A stretch of DNA of 64,000 nt from Microbacterium sp. AZCO (GCF_039614715.1 NZ_CP154857.1:496001-560000), one strand, 5' to 3'; numbered from the stretch's first letter, positions 53,091 through 61,994 are shown. Notes: generated by a model from the letters alone, not told the origin. Translations and numbers: made by a program.

Positions 53091-53135
53091 GAGGGATGCC
53101 GCAGCGCGTCAGGCATCGCGCGTGCGGCATCCCTC
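53091..53135 (+). terminator. Terminator with GGATGCC stem after the CPBP-like gene
   Basis: GAGGGATGCCGCA (53091-53103) pairs perfectly with TGCGGCATCCCTC (53123-53135), with a 19-nt GC-rich loop. It begins 6 bp after the stop codon. Confidence 0.85.
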
Positions 53136-53174
53136 ACCTTCATGCTGACGGTGAGATGAGTTCGAGACGACCTC

Positions 53175-53202
53175 TTGACGACGGCGGAAGCCGGAGTATC
53201 TT
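53175..53202 (+). promoter_or_regulatory. Consensus-like promoter of the candidate small RNA
   Basis: TTGACG (53175-53180), a 16-bp spacer and TATCTT (53197-53202) are the best -35/-10 pair in the window. No protein-coding frame starts downstream. Confidence 0.65.
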
Positions 53203-53208
53203 CACTCT

Positions 53209-53311
53209 TGTAGACGGAAATCAGAGACGAGAACCTCACACGAGGATCAGACACAGAAACCAAAATCTGCATTGAAGATCGCCCCGAGGCTTCGGCCCCG
53301 AGGCGATCTTC
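53209..53311 (+). ncRNA. Candidate small RNA of about 105 nt
   Basis: Predicted transcript from the promoter above to a hairpin in which GAAGATCGCC (53274-53283) pairs with GGCGATCTTC (53302-53311), enclosing an inner GGC-TTCG-GCC hairpin. The first ~65 nt are unusually A-rich and unstructured for this genome, with stretches such as GGAAATCAGAGACGAGAAC that could base-pair with targets. There is no ribosome site or plausible reading frame. No known family was recognised. A short 5' UTR of a missed peptide is the alternative. Confidence 0.5.
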
Positions 53312-53350
53312 ATGTGTGCCCGGATGCCGTCCGGCTACCCGGCTGCCCGG

Positions 53351-54319
53351 CTATGTCGTCAGTCGTCGCGTCGCGTTGGCAGCCCGGCGCCGCAGGATCA
53401 CGGCGCGCACGACGATCGCGGCGAAAGCGACGACGATCGTCACGACGACGGGCTTCAGGGCGACGTCGGGAGTGGTCAGCGCCATGACGAACACGCCCAC
53501 GCCGTAGTCGATCATCTCGCCGGGATAGCGCGCGAGCACGCGCATCCCCGCGGCGCTCGTGATGCCCGTGATGAGAGCGGGGACGATCCAGACGAGGGCG
53601 ACGCCGAACAGCGCTGCGACGACCTGTCCGACGGTGCGCAGTCCGCCCCACGCGATCGCGACGCCGACGAGCACGGCCGGCACCCAGCGCACGAGGTCGA
53701 GCAGAGGCAGCGTCGCGTCGGACGTGATCGACCCGAAGGGGACGAGCACACCGCTCAGCCACGGACCGGCGGCGAGTGCGGCGATGCTGAGTCCCACGAC
53801 GGCGCCGGCCCGTGGCGCTCGGGCGATGAGCAGAAAGGCGACGACGCCCGTGGCGAGCGAGAGCACGCAGACGCCGACGAGCGCGCCGAGGTAGAGGACG
53901 GTCTCGGTGCGCTGCTGCAGGCCCGCCTGCACGACGACCGCTGTCTGTGCGACGGCGATGATCTGCGTCCCGAACAGGGCGAGTGCGATCGCGAGAGCGC
54001 CGCGGCGGGGGAGGCGGGCGCGGAGGGCCCGAGCGGCGATTCCGCCGGCTCCTGCGCCCGTGACGAGGATGCCGACGAGCAGGACGATGGCGTACTGGCT
54101 GAACGGGAGCAGCACGACCGGCATCTCGTCGGGCATCGTGCTGTACGCCCAGAGGTTCTGAAGCGGCAGCCGCATCCCGGTGATGACCCAGGGCGCCAGG
54201 CCCACGAGGGCGGCTCCGACGCCGATGAGGATGCACGCCCAGACCGGCACGACCCGCCGCTGCGCGGCATCCGTCTCCTCCGGCCTCGTGGCCTCCGTCG
54301 ACGCTGCTCGGTCCGTCAC
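53351..54319 (-). CDS. Hypothetical polytopic membrane protein
   Basis: A 322-residue protein with about nine hydrophobic segments after a polar 25-residue N-terminus (MTDRAASTEATRPEETDAAQ). Long loops are few; one reads RLPLQNLWAYSTMPDEMPVV. I recognise no family motif. The start is a GTG, with no obvious ribosome site. It is convergent with the candidate small RNA and lies downstream of the frameshifted SDR on the same strand. Confidence 0.65.
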   Translation of the reverse strand: MTDRAASTEATRPEETDAAQRRVVPVWACILIGVGAALVGLAPWVITGMRLPLQNLWAYSTMPDEMPVVLLPFSQYAIVLLVGILVTGAGAGGIAARALRARLPRRGALAIALALFGTQIIAVAQTAVVVQAGLQQRTETVLYLGALVGVCVLSLATGVVAFLLIARAPRAGAVVGLSIAALAAGPWLSGVLVPFGSITSDATLPLLDLVRWVPAVLVGVAIAWGGLRTVGQVVAALFGVALVWIVPALITGITSAAGMRVLARYPGEMIDYGVGVFVMALTTPDVALKPVVVTIVVAFAAIVVRAVILRRRAANATRRLTT

Positions 54320-54379
54320 GCCGCCCCCTCACCGCCCCGCTGTCGGAGCCCGTGAGGACCACGATAGGACGCGGCGAGG

Positions 54380-55314
54380 TCAGTGCCCGGCCGTGGGCCC
54401 GGCGTCCTCCCGCTCCATGCGCTCTCGCACGCCGCCGCTCACGGTCGTGCCGGCCTTCATCGGCTCGTAGATCGCGCCGGTGGTGTGGGCGACGGCCGAT
54501 CCTTTCTCGCGCTCGCAGTCGGCGAGGTCTGCGGACAGTCGCTTCGTGAGGTCGGGGAAGAGGTGGTGGGAGAGCTTCGATCCCCGCGCCTTGGGGCCGA
54601 CCGGCTGCTCCTCCTTCGGGGCCACGCAGGCCTCGACGATCGCGTCGACGACGATCGAGGGATCGTCCATCGCGGCCATCCGCGGAGCGTGGCCCGTGTA
54701 GTTCGCGGCGTGGATCCACCACGGCGTGTCGACGGCCCACGGCATCACCGTGCCGACCTTGATCGTCTCGTCGAGGCGGCGAGCCGCAGCTCCTCGTTGA
54801 TCGTGCGTCCGAGACTCAGGACTCCCGCCTTCGACGCGGCATAGGAGGCCTGGTACGCGAGAGGGACGTCGCTCTCGAGGGAGCCGACGTTGACGAGCAC
54901 GCCGTGCCCCTGCGCGACGAAGAGCCTCATCGCGGCGTGGGATCCGTACAGGAGACCGGTGAGATTGACGTCGAGCACGCGTGCGTGGTCTTCGACCGGC
55001 ACCTCCCAGAAGAGGCCGAGCGCCCCGACGCCGACGTCGTTGACCCAGACGTCGACCGCGCCGAAGCGATCGATCGCCGTGGCGGCGATTCGGGCGATCG
55101 CGGTCGGATCGCTCACGTCGCCCGCGACCGCGACAGCTGTTCCGCCCTTCGCAGCGATCGAGGCGACCACGTCGTCCAGCACATCGCCCCGGCGCGCGGC
55201 CGCGACGACGTTGGCGCCCCGTTCGCCGAGCCGTTCGGCGGCACCCCGGCCGAAGCCGCTCGAGGCCCCCGTGATGACGATCGTCTTGCCCCTGACATCC
55301 TTCTCGTGGCTCAT
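54380..55314 (-). pseudogene. Short-chain dehydrogenase/reductase broken by a one-base deletion
   Basis: The first frame (55314 to about 54780) encodes an SDR start with VITGASSGFGRGAAERLGERG, the catalytic YAASKAG and NEELRLA. The homologous C-terminal part (LDETIKVGTVMPWAVDTPWW, on to a TGA at 54380) continues in another frame. Total length is 935 nt, one short of a whole number of codons. Restoring a single G in the GCCGCC run near 54778-54783 would join the frames into a 311-residue protein. It is either a genuine pseudogene or a sequencing error. Confidence 0.8.
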
Positions 55315-55504
55315 GCCGCCATCCTCGGGCGGGGCCGATCGCGCCCCTATCCCCTTGCCAGGCGTTCGTGCGGCAGCTATCGGCCGTATGACGAAGCGGG
55401 AGGCCGGCATCCAGGATGCGAAAGTGCTTCGGCGGTGTATAGCGTCCGCTTCCCCCGATGGCAACCCCGGAGAGCGGTGGTGTCTCCCGAGGTACGAATA
55501 AGAG

Positions 55505-55840
55505 GTGAAGCGGATCGTGTACGCCGGGGGCGAGTATCTGACGGGGGATGCCATCGCCGACGCGCTGCTCGACTACAGCGAGGCGCTCGCCGAGGCGGGG
55601 TCTGCCTCGCACATCGAGATCCCGATCGTCGACGCACACGGAGTGCGCGAGCGTGCGACGTTCCTCGTCGGCCCCTCGAGCCAGATCGTCACGAGCGACG
55701 TCGACACGCACGGGGATGAGCTCGTCGACCAGGAGATCGTCGACCGCCTCGAGCGTCTCACACGCAAGCTCCGCCCCATCGCCTACCCCTCCGCCGAGGG
55801 CGCCCCGGTGCTCGACGACTACGACGCTTCCGACGGATAG
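55505..55840 (+). CDS. Small conserved-looking hypothetical protein
   Basis: A 111-residue soluble, acidic protein, MKRIVYAGGEYLTGDAIADALLDY at the start and VTSDVDTHGDELVDQEIVDRLERLTRKLRP near the end. It has strong coding-type third-position G/C and a GTG start with AAGAG just before it, so it is probably real. I do not recognise a domain. A terminator follows. Confidence 0.65.
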   Translation: MKRIVYAGGEYLTGDAIADALLDYSEALAEAGSASHIEIPIVDAHGVRERATFLVGPSSQIVTSDVDTHGDELVDQEIVDRLERLTRKLRPIAYPSAEGAPVLDDYDASDG

Positions 55841-55870
55841 CCCGCCGCCCGCCGCCGCGGACCGAAACGG

Positions 55871-55901
55871 CTGAAGGCCGCCCCTCCGGGACGGCCTTCA
55901 G
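55871..55901. terminator. Bidirectional terminator between small gene and tRNA-Arg
   Basis: CTGAAGGCCG (55871-55880) pairs perfectly with CGGCCTTCAG (55892-55901), 11-nt loop, followed on the plus strand by CGTTTG. Confidence 0.85.
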
Positions 55902-55907
55902 CGTTTG

Positions 55908-55980
55908 TGCCCCCGACAGGAATCGAACCTGCGACCTTTGGTACCGGAAACCAACGCTCTATCCCCTGAGCTACGGAGGC
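55908..55980 (-). tRNA. tRNA-Arg (anticodon CCG)
   Basis: The 73-nt cloverleaf is complete. Acceptor GCCTCCG pairs with CGGGGGC (one T:G pair). The D stem is GCTC/GAGC, the anticodon stem TTGGT/ACCAA holds loop TTCCGGT, and the T arm contains GGTTCGATTCC. The anticodon CCG reads CGG. The CCA end is not encoded. A TACCCT box (55996-55991, minus) ends 10 nt before the 5' end. Confidence 0.95.
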
Positions 55981-56003
55981 GTACCGATCGAGGGTATCAC
56001 CGC

Positions 56004-56040
56004 GGCATCCCCCTCCCTGACGCGTGGGGGATTGGATGCC
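56004..56040 (-). terminator. GGATGCC-type hairpin between SGNH gene and tRNA-Arg
   Basis: GGCATCCCCC (56004-56013) can pair with GGGGG (56026-56030) plus GGATGCC (56034-56040), leaving a small bulge. It directly follows the SGNH stop on the minus strand. Confidence 0.6.
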
Positions 56041-56832
56041 TCAGCCCGCGTCGGCCGTCACGCCGTTGCCGCGCGACATCCGCTCGATCGCCTCGGCGAG
56101 ACGCTGCGCGAGGTAGGCGTGGCCCTCGGTCGTCGGGTGGTCGCGGCCGATGTCGCTCGTGTCGATCACCCAGTCGTAGTTCTCCGGCGTGATCCAGTTC
56201 TCGGCGATGGGGGAGACGTACCACCACCCGCGCGCGGCCGCGAGGCGCGAGAGCTCGCCGTCGATCTCGGCTGTCGGCTTCTCGACGGGCAGCACCTGAG
56301 GTGCGGGTCCGAGGATCACGAAGCGTGCGTGCGGGTAGAGCTTCGCCAGCGCATCCCAGGCCGCCGTGACGGCGGCCGTGTAGCCCGTGGGGTAGAGGTG
56401 CCGGTCGTTGATCGACCCCTCGACGATGACGAGATCGGGGTCGAGCGACGGGTCGAGGGCCGCGATGCGCTCGCCGTAGGCGGGTCCGTCGATGCCGGGC
56501 TTGAGGTACCCGCTGCCGCGGACGCCGTCGACGGTCGTCGTCCAGCCGAGCTTCTCGCCGAGGACGTAGGCGTAGCCGAGCGTCGGGACGGTCGCGGCGG
56601 AGCCGTACGTCCAGGAGTCGCCGAAGATCAGCGCCGTGGGGTGCTCGGGGAGCGCGAGGGGCGCCGGTGCGACGGCGACGGACTCGGCCTGCGCGACGGG
56701 TGCGACCACCTCCTCGGCGGGTGCCGCCCACGCCCGCCACACCGCGACGGCGCACACGATCGCGACGGCGAGGAGGGAGGCTGCGAGGAGCCACCGGGGA
56801 CGTCGCGCGCGGGAGCGTCCGTGCGGGTTCAC
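56041..56832 (-). CDS. Secreted or membrane-anchored SGNH/GDSL hydrolase
   Basis: A 263-residue lipase/esterase-fold protein. A membrane segment or signal (LLAASLLAVAIVCAVAVWRAWAA, residues ~15-37) is followed by FGDSWTYGSAAT with the nucleophile Ser, a GSINDRHLYPTGY block III (Asn), and DIGRDHPTTEGH with the Asp-His pair. It would remove acyl groups from cell-surface polymers or lipids. The GTG at 56832 follows TACACT (56844-56839) by 6 nt. Confidence 0.85.
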   Translation of the reverse strand: MNPHGRSRARRPRWLLAASLLAVAIVCAVAVWRAWAAPAEEVVAPVAQAESVAVAPAPLALPEHPTALIFGDSWTYGSAATVPTLGYAYVLGEKLGWTTTVDGVRGSGYLKPGIDGPAYGERIAALDPSLDPDLVIVEGSINDRHLYPTGYTAAVTAAWDALAKLYPHARFVILGPAPQVLPVEKPTAEIDGELSRLAAARGWWYVSPIAENWITPENYDWVIDTSDIGRDHPTTEGHAYLAQRLAEAIERMSRGNGVTADAG

Positions 56833-57037
56833 GCCGCGAGTGTACGTCAAGAATCCGCGATCGCCGCATCCGCGTCGATACGCGGGAAAACGGGCCCTGG
56901 ATACGCAGGAAATCCCCGATCTGGGCGCCGCGATCCGGCCGGTCGACGACGCCCGCTGGAACCGCTCTCGGCGGGCTCTCGGCATCCCTTCCACATCCGC
57001 GCAGAGAGCAGGCGATCGGGCGTGCGAGGATACTTCG

Positions 57038-57889
57038 GTGCAACGCCTCGTGACCGCCGAACTCGACCTCGATCTGGGATCCTCCGTCGACCTCATCTTC
57101 CAGATCACGGCGGCCCAGCAGGTGCCTGTCGTGCGCGAGGAACTGACGTTCACCCAGGGCGAGCGCGTCTACACGCCGACCGAGATCGTCGACCAGTCCG
57201 GCAGCCGGCTGCACCGCCTCACGGGCGAGGCCGGACGCCTCGAGGTGCGCTACGAGGCGACCGTCGAGGGGCAGATGTCGGCGAGCCGCACGAGCGACCT
57301 CGAGGCGATCACGTATCTGCGGCCCAGCCGATACTGCCAGTCCGACGAGGTCTTCTCGCAGGCGCGCCGCCAGTTCAAGGGCCTGCACGGCTACGACCTC
57401 ATCGCGGCCGTGAGCGACTTCGTCGCCACGAGCACGACCTATACCCCGGGCCTCAGCCAGGGCACCGACAGCGCCGTGACGACCCTCATGACCGGGCAGG
57501 GCGTGTGCCGCGACTACGCGCACGTCGTGATCGCGCTGCTCCGCGCGATGGACATGCCCGCCCGCTACGCCGCGTGCTTCGCGCCGGGCCTGCGTCCGAT
57601 GGACTTCCACGCCGTCGCCGAGGCCTACTACGACGGCGCCTGGTACGTCATCGATGCGACACGGCTCGCGAACCGGAGCGCGCTCGTGCGCATCGCGACG
57701 GGTCGGGATGCCGCCGACTGCGCGTTCCTCAGCTACCACGGCGGCCACGTCGGCCTCGCCCGCATGCGCGTGGACGCGTGGGTCATGCCCGACGACGCAT
57801 CGCCCGAGGCCCTCGACGGCGGACTCTCGTGGACGGAGGCATCCGATCCCGCCGCCGACGACCCCGCCGCTCTCGTCCAGCTCGCCTGA
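57038..57889 (+). CDS. Transglutaminase-like domain protein
   Basis: A 283-residue cytoplasmic protein. After an N-terminal beta domain (ELDLDLGSSVDLIFQITAAQQ, typical of bacterial transglutaminase N-region) comes the core GQGVCRDYAHVVIALLRAMDMPARY with the active Cys, DFHAVAEAYYDGAWYVIDATRL with His and Asp. Proteins of this type act as cysteine proteases or amidases; gene clusters elsewhere link some to ATP-grasp peptide ligases, but none is adjacent here. GTG 57038 has AGGA 7 nt upstream. Confidence 0.87.
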   Translation: MQRLVTAELDLDLGSSVDLIFQITAAQQVPVVREELTFTQGERVYTPTEIVDQSGSRLHRLTGEAGRLEVRYEATVEGQMSASRTSDLEAITYLRPSRYCQSDEVFSQARRQFKGLHGYDLIAAVSDFVATSTTYTPGLSQGTDSAVTTLMTGQGVCRDYAHVVIALLRAMDMPARYAACFAPGLRPMDFHAVAEAYYDGAWYVIDATRLANRSALVRIATGRDAADCAFLSYHGGHVGLARMRVDAWVMPDDASPEALDGGLSWTEASDPAADDPAALVQLA

Positions 57890-57933
57890 CGCGCATCGGG
57901 CTCATAGCCGCCGAATCGTAGACTGGTCCGGCT

Positions 57934-59601
57934 ATGACTCCTGACGCCCTCTCCGCCGCCCTCGCCGCCGTCATCGTCCCCCTCGCCGAGACGCGACGCC
58001 CCGGCTCGAGCGAGGGGATCAGCGCGGCCGATCTGCCGCTCGAGCGTCCCAAGAACCGCGAGCACGGCGACTGGGCGTCCAACGCGGCGCTCAAGCTCGC
58101 CAAGGTCGTCGGCGCCAACCCTCGCGAGTTCGCGGGCGAGATCGCCGCTGCGCTGGCTGCGACGCCGGGCGTCGCGAGCGTCGAGGTCGCCGGGCCCGGC
58201 TTCATCAACATCCGGCTGGACGCCGCCGCGGCCGGCGCGCTCGCGAAGACCATCGTCGAGGCGGGTGCCGCATTCGGCACGAACGAGAGCCAGCGGGGCA
58301 ACACGATCAACGTCGAGTTCGTGAGCGCCAACCCGACCGGGCCGCTGCACATCGGCCACACGCGCTGGGCGGCCCTCGGCGACTCGATCGCGCGCCTGCT
58401 GCTCGCGAGCGGTGCGACGGTCGCGCGCGAGTTCTACATCAACGACGCGGGTGCGCAGATGGAGCGGTTCGGCCGCTCCGTGCTCGCCGCCGCGAAGGGG
58501 GAGCCGACGCCGGAGGACGGGTACGCGGGCGATTACATCGCGGAGCTCGCGCGCCGGGTCCTCGCCAAGCGCCCCGACCTCCTGAGCCTCGACCCCGAGG
58601 CGCAGCTGACGACGGCGCGCGACCTCGCCTACGAGTTCCAGCTCGGCGAGCTGCAGTCCTCCCTGGAGCAGTTCAACGTGCACTTCGACGTGTGGTTCTC
58701 CGAGCGGGTGCTGCACGCCGAGGGGCGGGACGGCGAGCCGAGCCTCGTCGACGAGGCGGTCGATCGGCTGCGCGCGCAGGGTCACGTCTTCGACGACGAG
58801 GGCGCCGTGTGGGTGCGCACGACCGACTTCGGCGACGACAAGGACCGCGTCATCCGCCGCTCGAACGGCGAGTACACGTACTTCGCTGCCGACGCCGCGT
58901 ACTACCTCAACAAGGGCGACCGCGGCTTCGCGCACAAGATCTACCTCCTGGGCGCCGACCACCACGGCTACGTGCACCGCCTCAAGGCGCTCGCGGGCGC
59001 GGCGGGCGACGACCCCGACAAGGACATCGAGGTGCTCATCGGGCAGCTCGTCTCGGTCAACGGCGCGCGGCTGTCGAAGCGCGCGGGCAACATCATCGAG
59101 ATGGACGACCTGCGCGAGTGGCTCGGCACCGACGCGCTGCGGTACTCGCTCGCCCGGTACCCCGCCGACTCGCCGCTGACCCTCGACCCCGAGCTGCTGC
59201 GCAAGCGCACGAACGACAACCCGGTCTTCTACGTGCAGTACGCGCACGCCCGCACCCACAACGTCGCGCGCAACGCCGAGGCGTCGGGAGTCACGCGCGA
59301 CGCGTTCGCCCCCGAGCTGCTCGACCACGAGACCGAGTCGGCGCTCCTCGGCGCGCTGCAGGAGTTCCCGCGCATCGTGGCCTTCGCGGCCGAGCTTCGC
59401 GAGCCGCACCGGGTCGCTCGCTACCTCGAGGAGCTGGCCGGGCTGTATCACCGCTGGTACGACAACTGCCGCGTCATCCCGCTCGGCGACGAGCCGGTCG
59501 AGCCCGTGCACCGCACGCGCCGCTGGCTCAACGACGCGACGGGACAGGTTCTCCGCAACGGACTCGACCTCCTGGGCGTTCAGGCGCCGGAACGGATGTG
59601 A
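57934..59601 (+). CDS. argS: Arginyl-tRNA synthetase
   Basis: Charges tRNA-Arg. The 555-residue class I enzyme shows the additional N-terminal domain, the HIGH motif in NPTGPLHIGHTRW (His139-His142), the KMSKS-equivalent ARLSKRAGN, and the C-terminal anticodon-binding helices. TAGACT (57919-57924) ends 9 nt before the ATG. It contains no GGATGCC heptamer in 1.7 kb. It opens the cluster argS-lmeA-like-lysA-hom-thrC; the mycobacterial order is argS-lysA-hom-thrC. Confidence 0.97.
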   Translation: MTPDALSAALAAVIVPLAETRRPGSSEGISAADLPLERPKNREHGDWASNAALKLAKVVGANPREFAGEIAAALAATPGVASVEVAGPGFINIRLDAAAAGALAKTIVEAGAAFGTNESQRGNTINVEFVSANPTGPLHIGHTRWAALGDSIARLLLASGATVAREFYINDAGAQMERFGRSVLAAAKGEPTPEDGYAGDYIAELARRVLAKRPDLLSLDPEAQLTTARDLAYEFQLGELQSSLEQFNVHFDVWFSERVLHAEGRDGEPSLVDEAVDRLRAQGHVFDDEGAVWVRTTDFGDDKDRVIRRSNGEYTYFAADAAYYLNKGDRGFAHKIYLLGADHHGYVHRLKALAGAAGDDPDKDIEVLIGQLVSVNGARLSKRAGNIIEMDDLREWLGTDALRYSLARYPADSPLTLDPELLRKRTNDNPVFYVQYAHARTHNVARNAEASGVTRDAFAPELLDHETESALLGALQEFPRIVAFAAELREPHRVARYLEELAGLYHRWYDNCRVIPLGDEPVEPVHRTRRWLNDATGQVLRNGLDLLGVQAPERM

Positions 59602-59605
59602 CGAC

Positions 59606-60430
59606 ATGACCACCGGCGACACGTACCCCACCCAGCCGCTCCCGGACTGGGCCGGCGCGCCGCCGGAGCCGCGGAAGCGGCGCAGCCCGTGGCCGTGGAT
59701 CATCGCGGCGATCATCGTCGTCGGTCTCGCCGTCGTGGCGTGGTTCGTCGCGGAGTGGATGGCGAAGGGCCTCGTCGAGCGGACGATCCGCGATCAGGTC
59801 ATCACGAACCTCGCGCTGCCCGCCGACCAGCAGGTCGACGTCACGGTCGAAGGCGCCGTCATCCCTCAGCTCATCGCGGGCACGCTCGACGACGTGACGG
59901 TGTCGTCCGACGGGGTGACGGTGGGTGAGGTCACGGGTGACGTCACGGTGCACGCGGAGGGCATCGCCATCAGAGGGGATGCCACGGCCGACGCCGCGAC
60001 GGCGACCGTCCGGCTCGACGAGACGGAGGTCAAGAAGCTCCTCAGCGGCGTCCAGGGCTTCCCGGTCGACTCGCTCGGCCTCGCCCAGCCCGACGTCACG
60101 ATGTCGACGAGCCTCACCTTCCTCGGCCTCTCGGTGCCGGTCGGGGTCTCGCTCACCCCGTCGGTCGCCGACGGGGCGCTCGTCCTGACCCCGGCGCAGC
60201 TGCAGCTCGCGGGGGCCGACGTCTCGGCCGACGACCTGCGCAGCCGCTTCGGCAGCATCGCCGACGCCGTGCTGAAGGACTACACGGTGTGCGTCGCGCA
60301 GTACATCCCCGCCGGCGTCACTCTGACCGGGATCGCCGTCGAGGGGGACCACGTCGTGGCCGACGTCGACATCGACGGCCGCATCGCGAGCGATCCCGCT
60401 CTCCAGCAGAACGGCACGTGCGACGCCTGA
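59606..60430 (+). CDS. LmeA-like phospholipid-binding protein (DUF2993)
   Basis: A 274-residue protein with a proline-rich cytoplasmic start, one membrane helix (WIIAAIIVVGLAVVAWFVA, residues ~31-49) and a beta-rich extracytoplasmic DUF2993 domain. Its repeated strands (DDVTVSSDGVTVGEVTGDVTVHAEGIAI) are characteristic. The mycobacterial member LmeA binds phospholipid and aids lipomannan elongation. It follows argS by 4 bp, so it is in the same transcript even though the functions are unrelated. Confidence 0.85.
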   Translation: MTTGDTYPTQPLPDWAGAPPEPRKRRSPWPWIIAAIIVVGLAVVAWFVAEWMAKGLVERTIRDQVITNLALPADQQVDVTVEGAVIPQLIAGTLDDVTVSSDGVTVGEVTGDVTVHAEGIAIRGDATADAATATVRLDETEVKKLLSGVQGFPVDSLGLAQPDVTMSTSLTFLGLSVPVGVSLTPSVADGALVLTPAQLQLAGADVSADDLRSRFGSIADAVLKDYTVCVAQYIPAGVTLTGIAVEGDHVVADVDIDGRIASDPALQQNGTCDA

Positions 60431-60500
60431 CCGCGGCGCCCTCCGGCGCACGCCGAAACCGGCATACGCCGTGCCCTAGACTGCAAGGACTGCCCGGCGC

Positions 60501-61994
60501 GTGAGTCATCCGGCCGCGGCATCCGTCGATCCGGCCCGGCCGACGACGTCGCGCCGAAGCCCTCACCGATTGGTCCCACCCGTGTCCGCCGCCCCGCAGA
60601 GCCGAGCCGCAGACCATCCTGCGGTTCCGGACGACGTCAACGCCCTCGACCCGAAGGTGTGGCCGGATGGCGCCGATCGGAACGAGCACGGCGTCCTCCG
60701 CCTGGGCGGCATCGACGTCACCGATCTGCGCGACCGCTTCGGCACGCCGCTGTACGTGCTCGACGAGGACGACGTCCGCGCGCACGCGCGCCGCACGCTC
60801 GCGGCGTTCCGCGCCGCCAGCGACGAGCACGGCGTGCAGGCCCGCGTGTACTACGCGGGCAAGGCCTTCCTCTCCACCGAGGTCGTGCGCTGGGTGACGG
60901 AAGAGGGCCTCGCGGTCGACGTCTGCACCGGGGGAGAGCTCGCGATCGCGCTGGCCGCCGGAGCCGACCCCTCGCGCCTGGGCTTCCACGGCAACAACAA
61001 GAGCGTCGCGGAGCTCGAGCGCGCCGTCGAGGTGGGCATCGGCTCGATCGTCATCGACAGCTGGATCGAGCTCGAGCGGCTCGCGGCGATCGTCGAGCGG
61101 CGCGACACCGAGCAGGCCGTGCTCGTCCGGGTCAACAGCGGCGTGCACGCCGAGACGCACGACTTCCTCGCGACGGCCCACGAAGACCAGAAGTTCGGCT
61201 TCACGCTTCAGGATGCCGCGGCCGCCGTCGCCCGCATCCGCGAGCTCGACGGGCTCTTCTTCGTCGGCCTGCACTGCCACATCGGCTCGCAGATCTTCGG
61301 CACGGCGGGCTTCCGCGAGTCGGCGGCCCGCGTCGTCGAGCTGCACGCCGAGCTCCTCGAGGGCGGCGACATCCCCGTGCTCAACCTCGGGGGCGGCTTC
61401 GGCATCGCGTATCGCCCGGAAGACGACCCGACCCCGATCGAAGAGCTCGCGAGCGGGATCGCGGATGCTGTGGCGCAGGAGTGCGCCGTGCGCGGCATCC
61501 CGATCCCGAATCTCGCCTTCGAGCCGGGGCGTGCGATCGTCGGCCAGGCCGGCGTGACCCTCTACGAGGTCGGCACGACCAAGTCGGTGCAGGTGGACGA
61601 ATCGCTCACGCGCCTCTACGTGAGCGTCGACGGCGGCATGAGCGACAACGCCCGCCCGGCCCTGTACGGCGCGCAGTACACCGCGCGCCTCGCGTCGCGC
61701 ACGAGCGATGCCGCACCCGCCCTCGTGCGCGTCGTCGGCAAGCACTGCGAGTCGGGCGACATCGTCGTGGATGCCGAGCACCTGCCCGGCGACGTCGCGC
61801 CCGGCGACCTGCTCGCCGTGCCCGCCACGGGGGCCTACTGCTTCTCACTGTCCAGCAACTACAACTACGTCCCCCGCCCGCCCGTCGTGGCGCTGCGCGG
61901 GGGAGAGGCGCGCGTCATCGTGCGCGGCGAGACGGTCGACGACCTGCTCGCCCGCGACGCGGGCCTCACTCCGCCGGCCCAGGAAGGGAACTGA
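60501..61994 (+). CDS. lysA: Diaminopimelate decarboxylase
   Basis: Last step of lysine synthesis, decarboxylating meso-diaminopimelate. The 497-residue PLP enzyme of alanine-racemase fold shows VYYAGKAFLS with PLP Lys121, the HIGSQI loop, NLGGGFGIAY and GKHCESGDIV with the substrate Cys. TAGACT (60477-60482) would give a 12-nt leader to GTG 60501. The start adds ~60 non-conserved residues before the enzyme fold; GTG 60582 is a possible alternative. The stop overlaps hom by one base (TGATG). Confidence 0.95.
   Translation: MSHPAAASVDPARPTTSRRSPHRLVPPVSAAPQSRAADHPAVPDDVNALDPKVWPDGADRNEHGVLRLGGIDVTDLRDRFGTPLYVLDEDDVRAHARRTLAAFRAASDEHGVQARVYYAGKAFLSTEVVRWVTEEGLAVDVCTGGELAIALAAGADPSRLGFHGNNKSVAELERAVEVGIGSIVIDSWIELERLAAIVERRDTEQAVLVRVNSGVHAETHDFLATAHEDQKFGFTLQDAAAAVARIRELDGLFFVGLHCHIGSQIFGTAGFRESAARVVELHAELLEGGDIPVLNLGGGFGIAYRPEDDPTPIEELASGIADAVAQECAVRGIPIPNLAFEPGRAIVGQAGVTLYEVGTTKSVQVDESLTRLYVSVDGGMSDNARPALYGAQYTARLASRTSDAAPALVRVVGKHCESGDIVVDAEHLPGDVAPGDLLAVPATGAYCFSLSSNYNYVPRPPVVALRGGEARVIVRGETVDDLLARDAGLTPPAQEGN

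Noticed and set aside
55315..55504. Additional small gene between the SDR pseudogene and the 55505 gene
   Set aside because: Short frames here lack start signals and coding-type third-position bias; only a GGCATCC word and possible promoter sequence are present.
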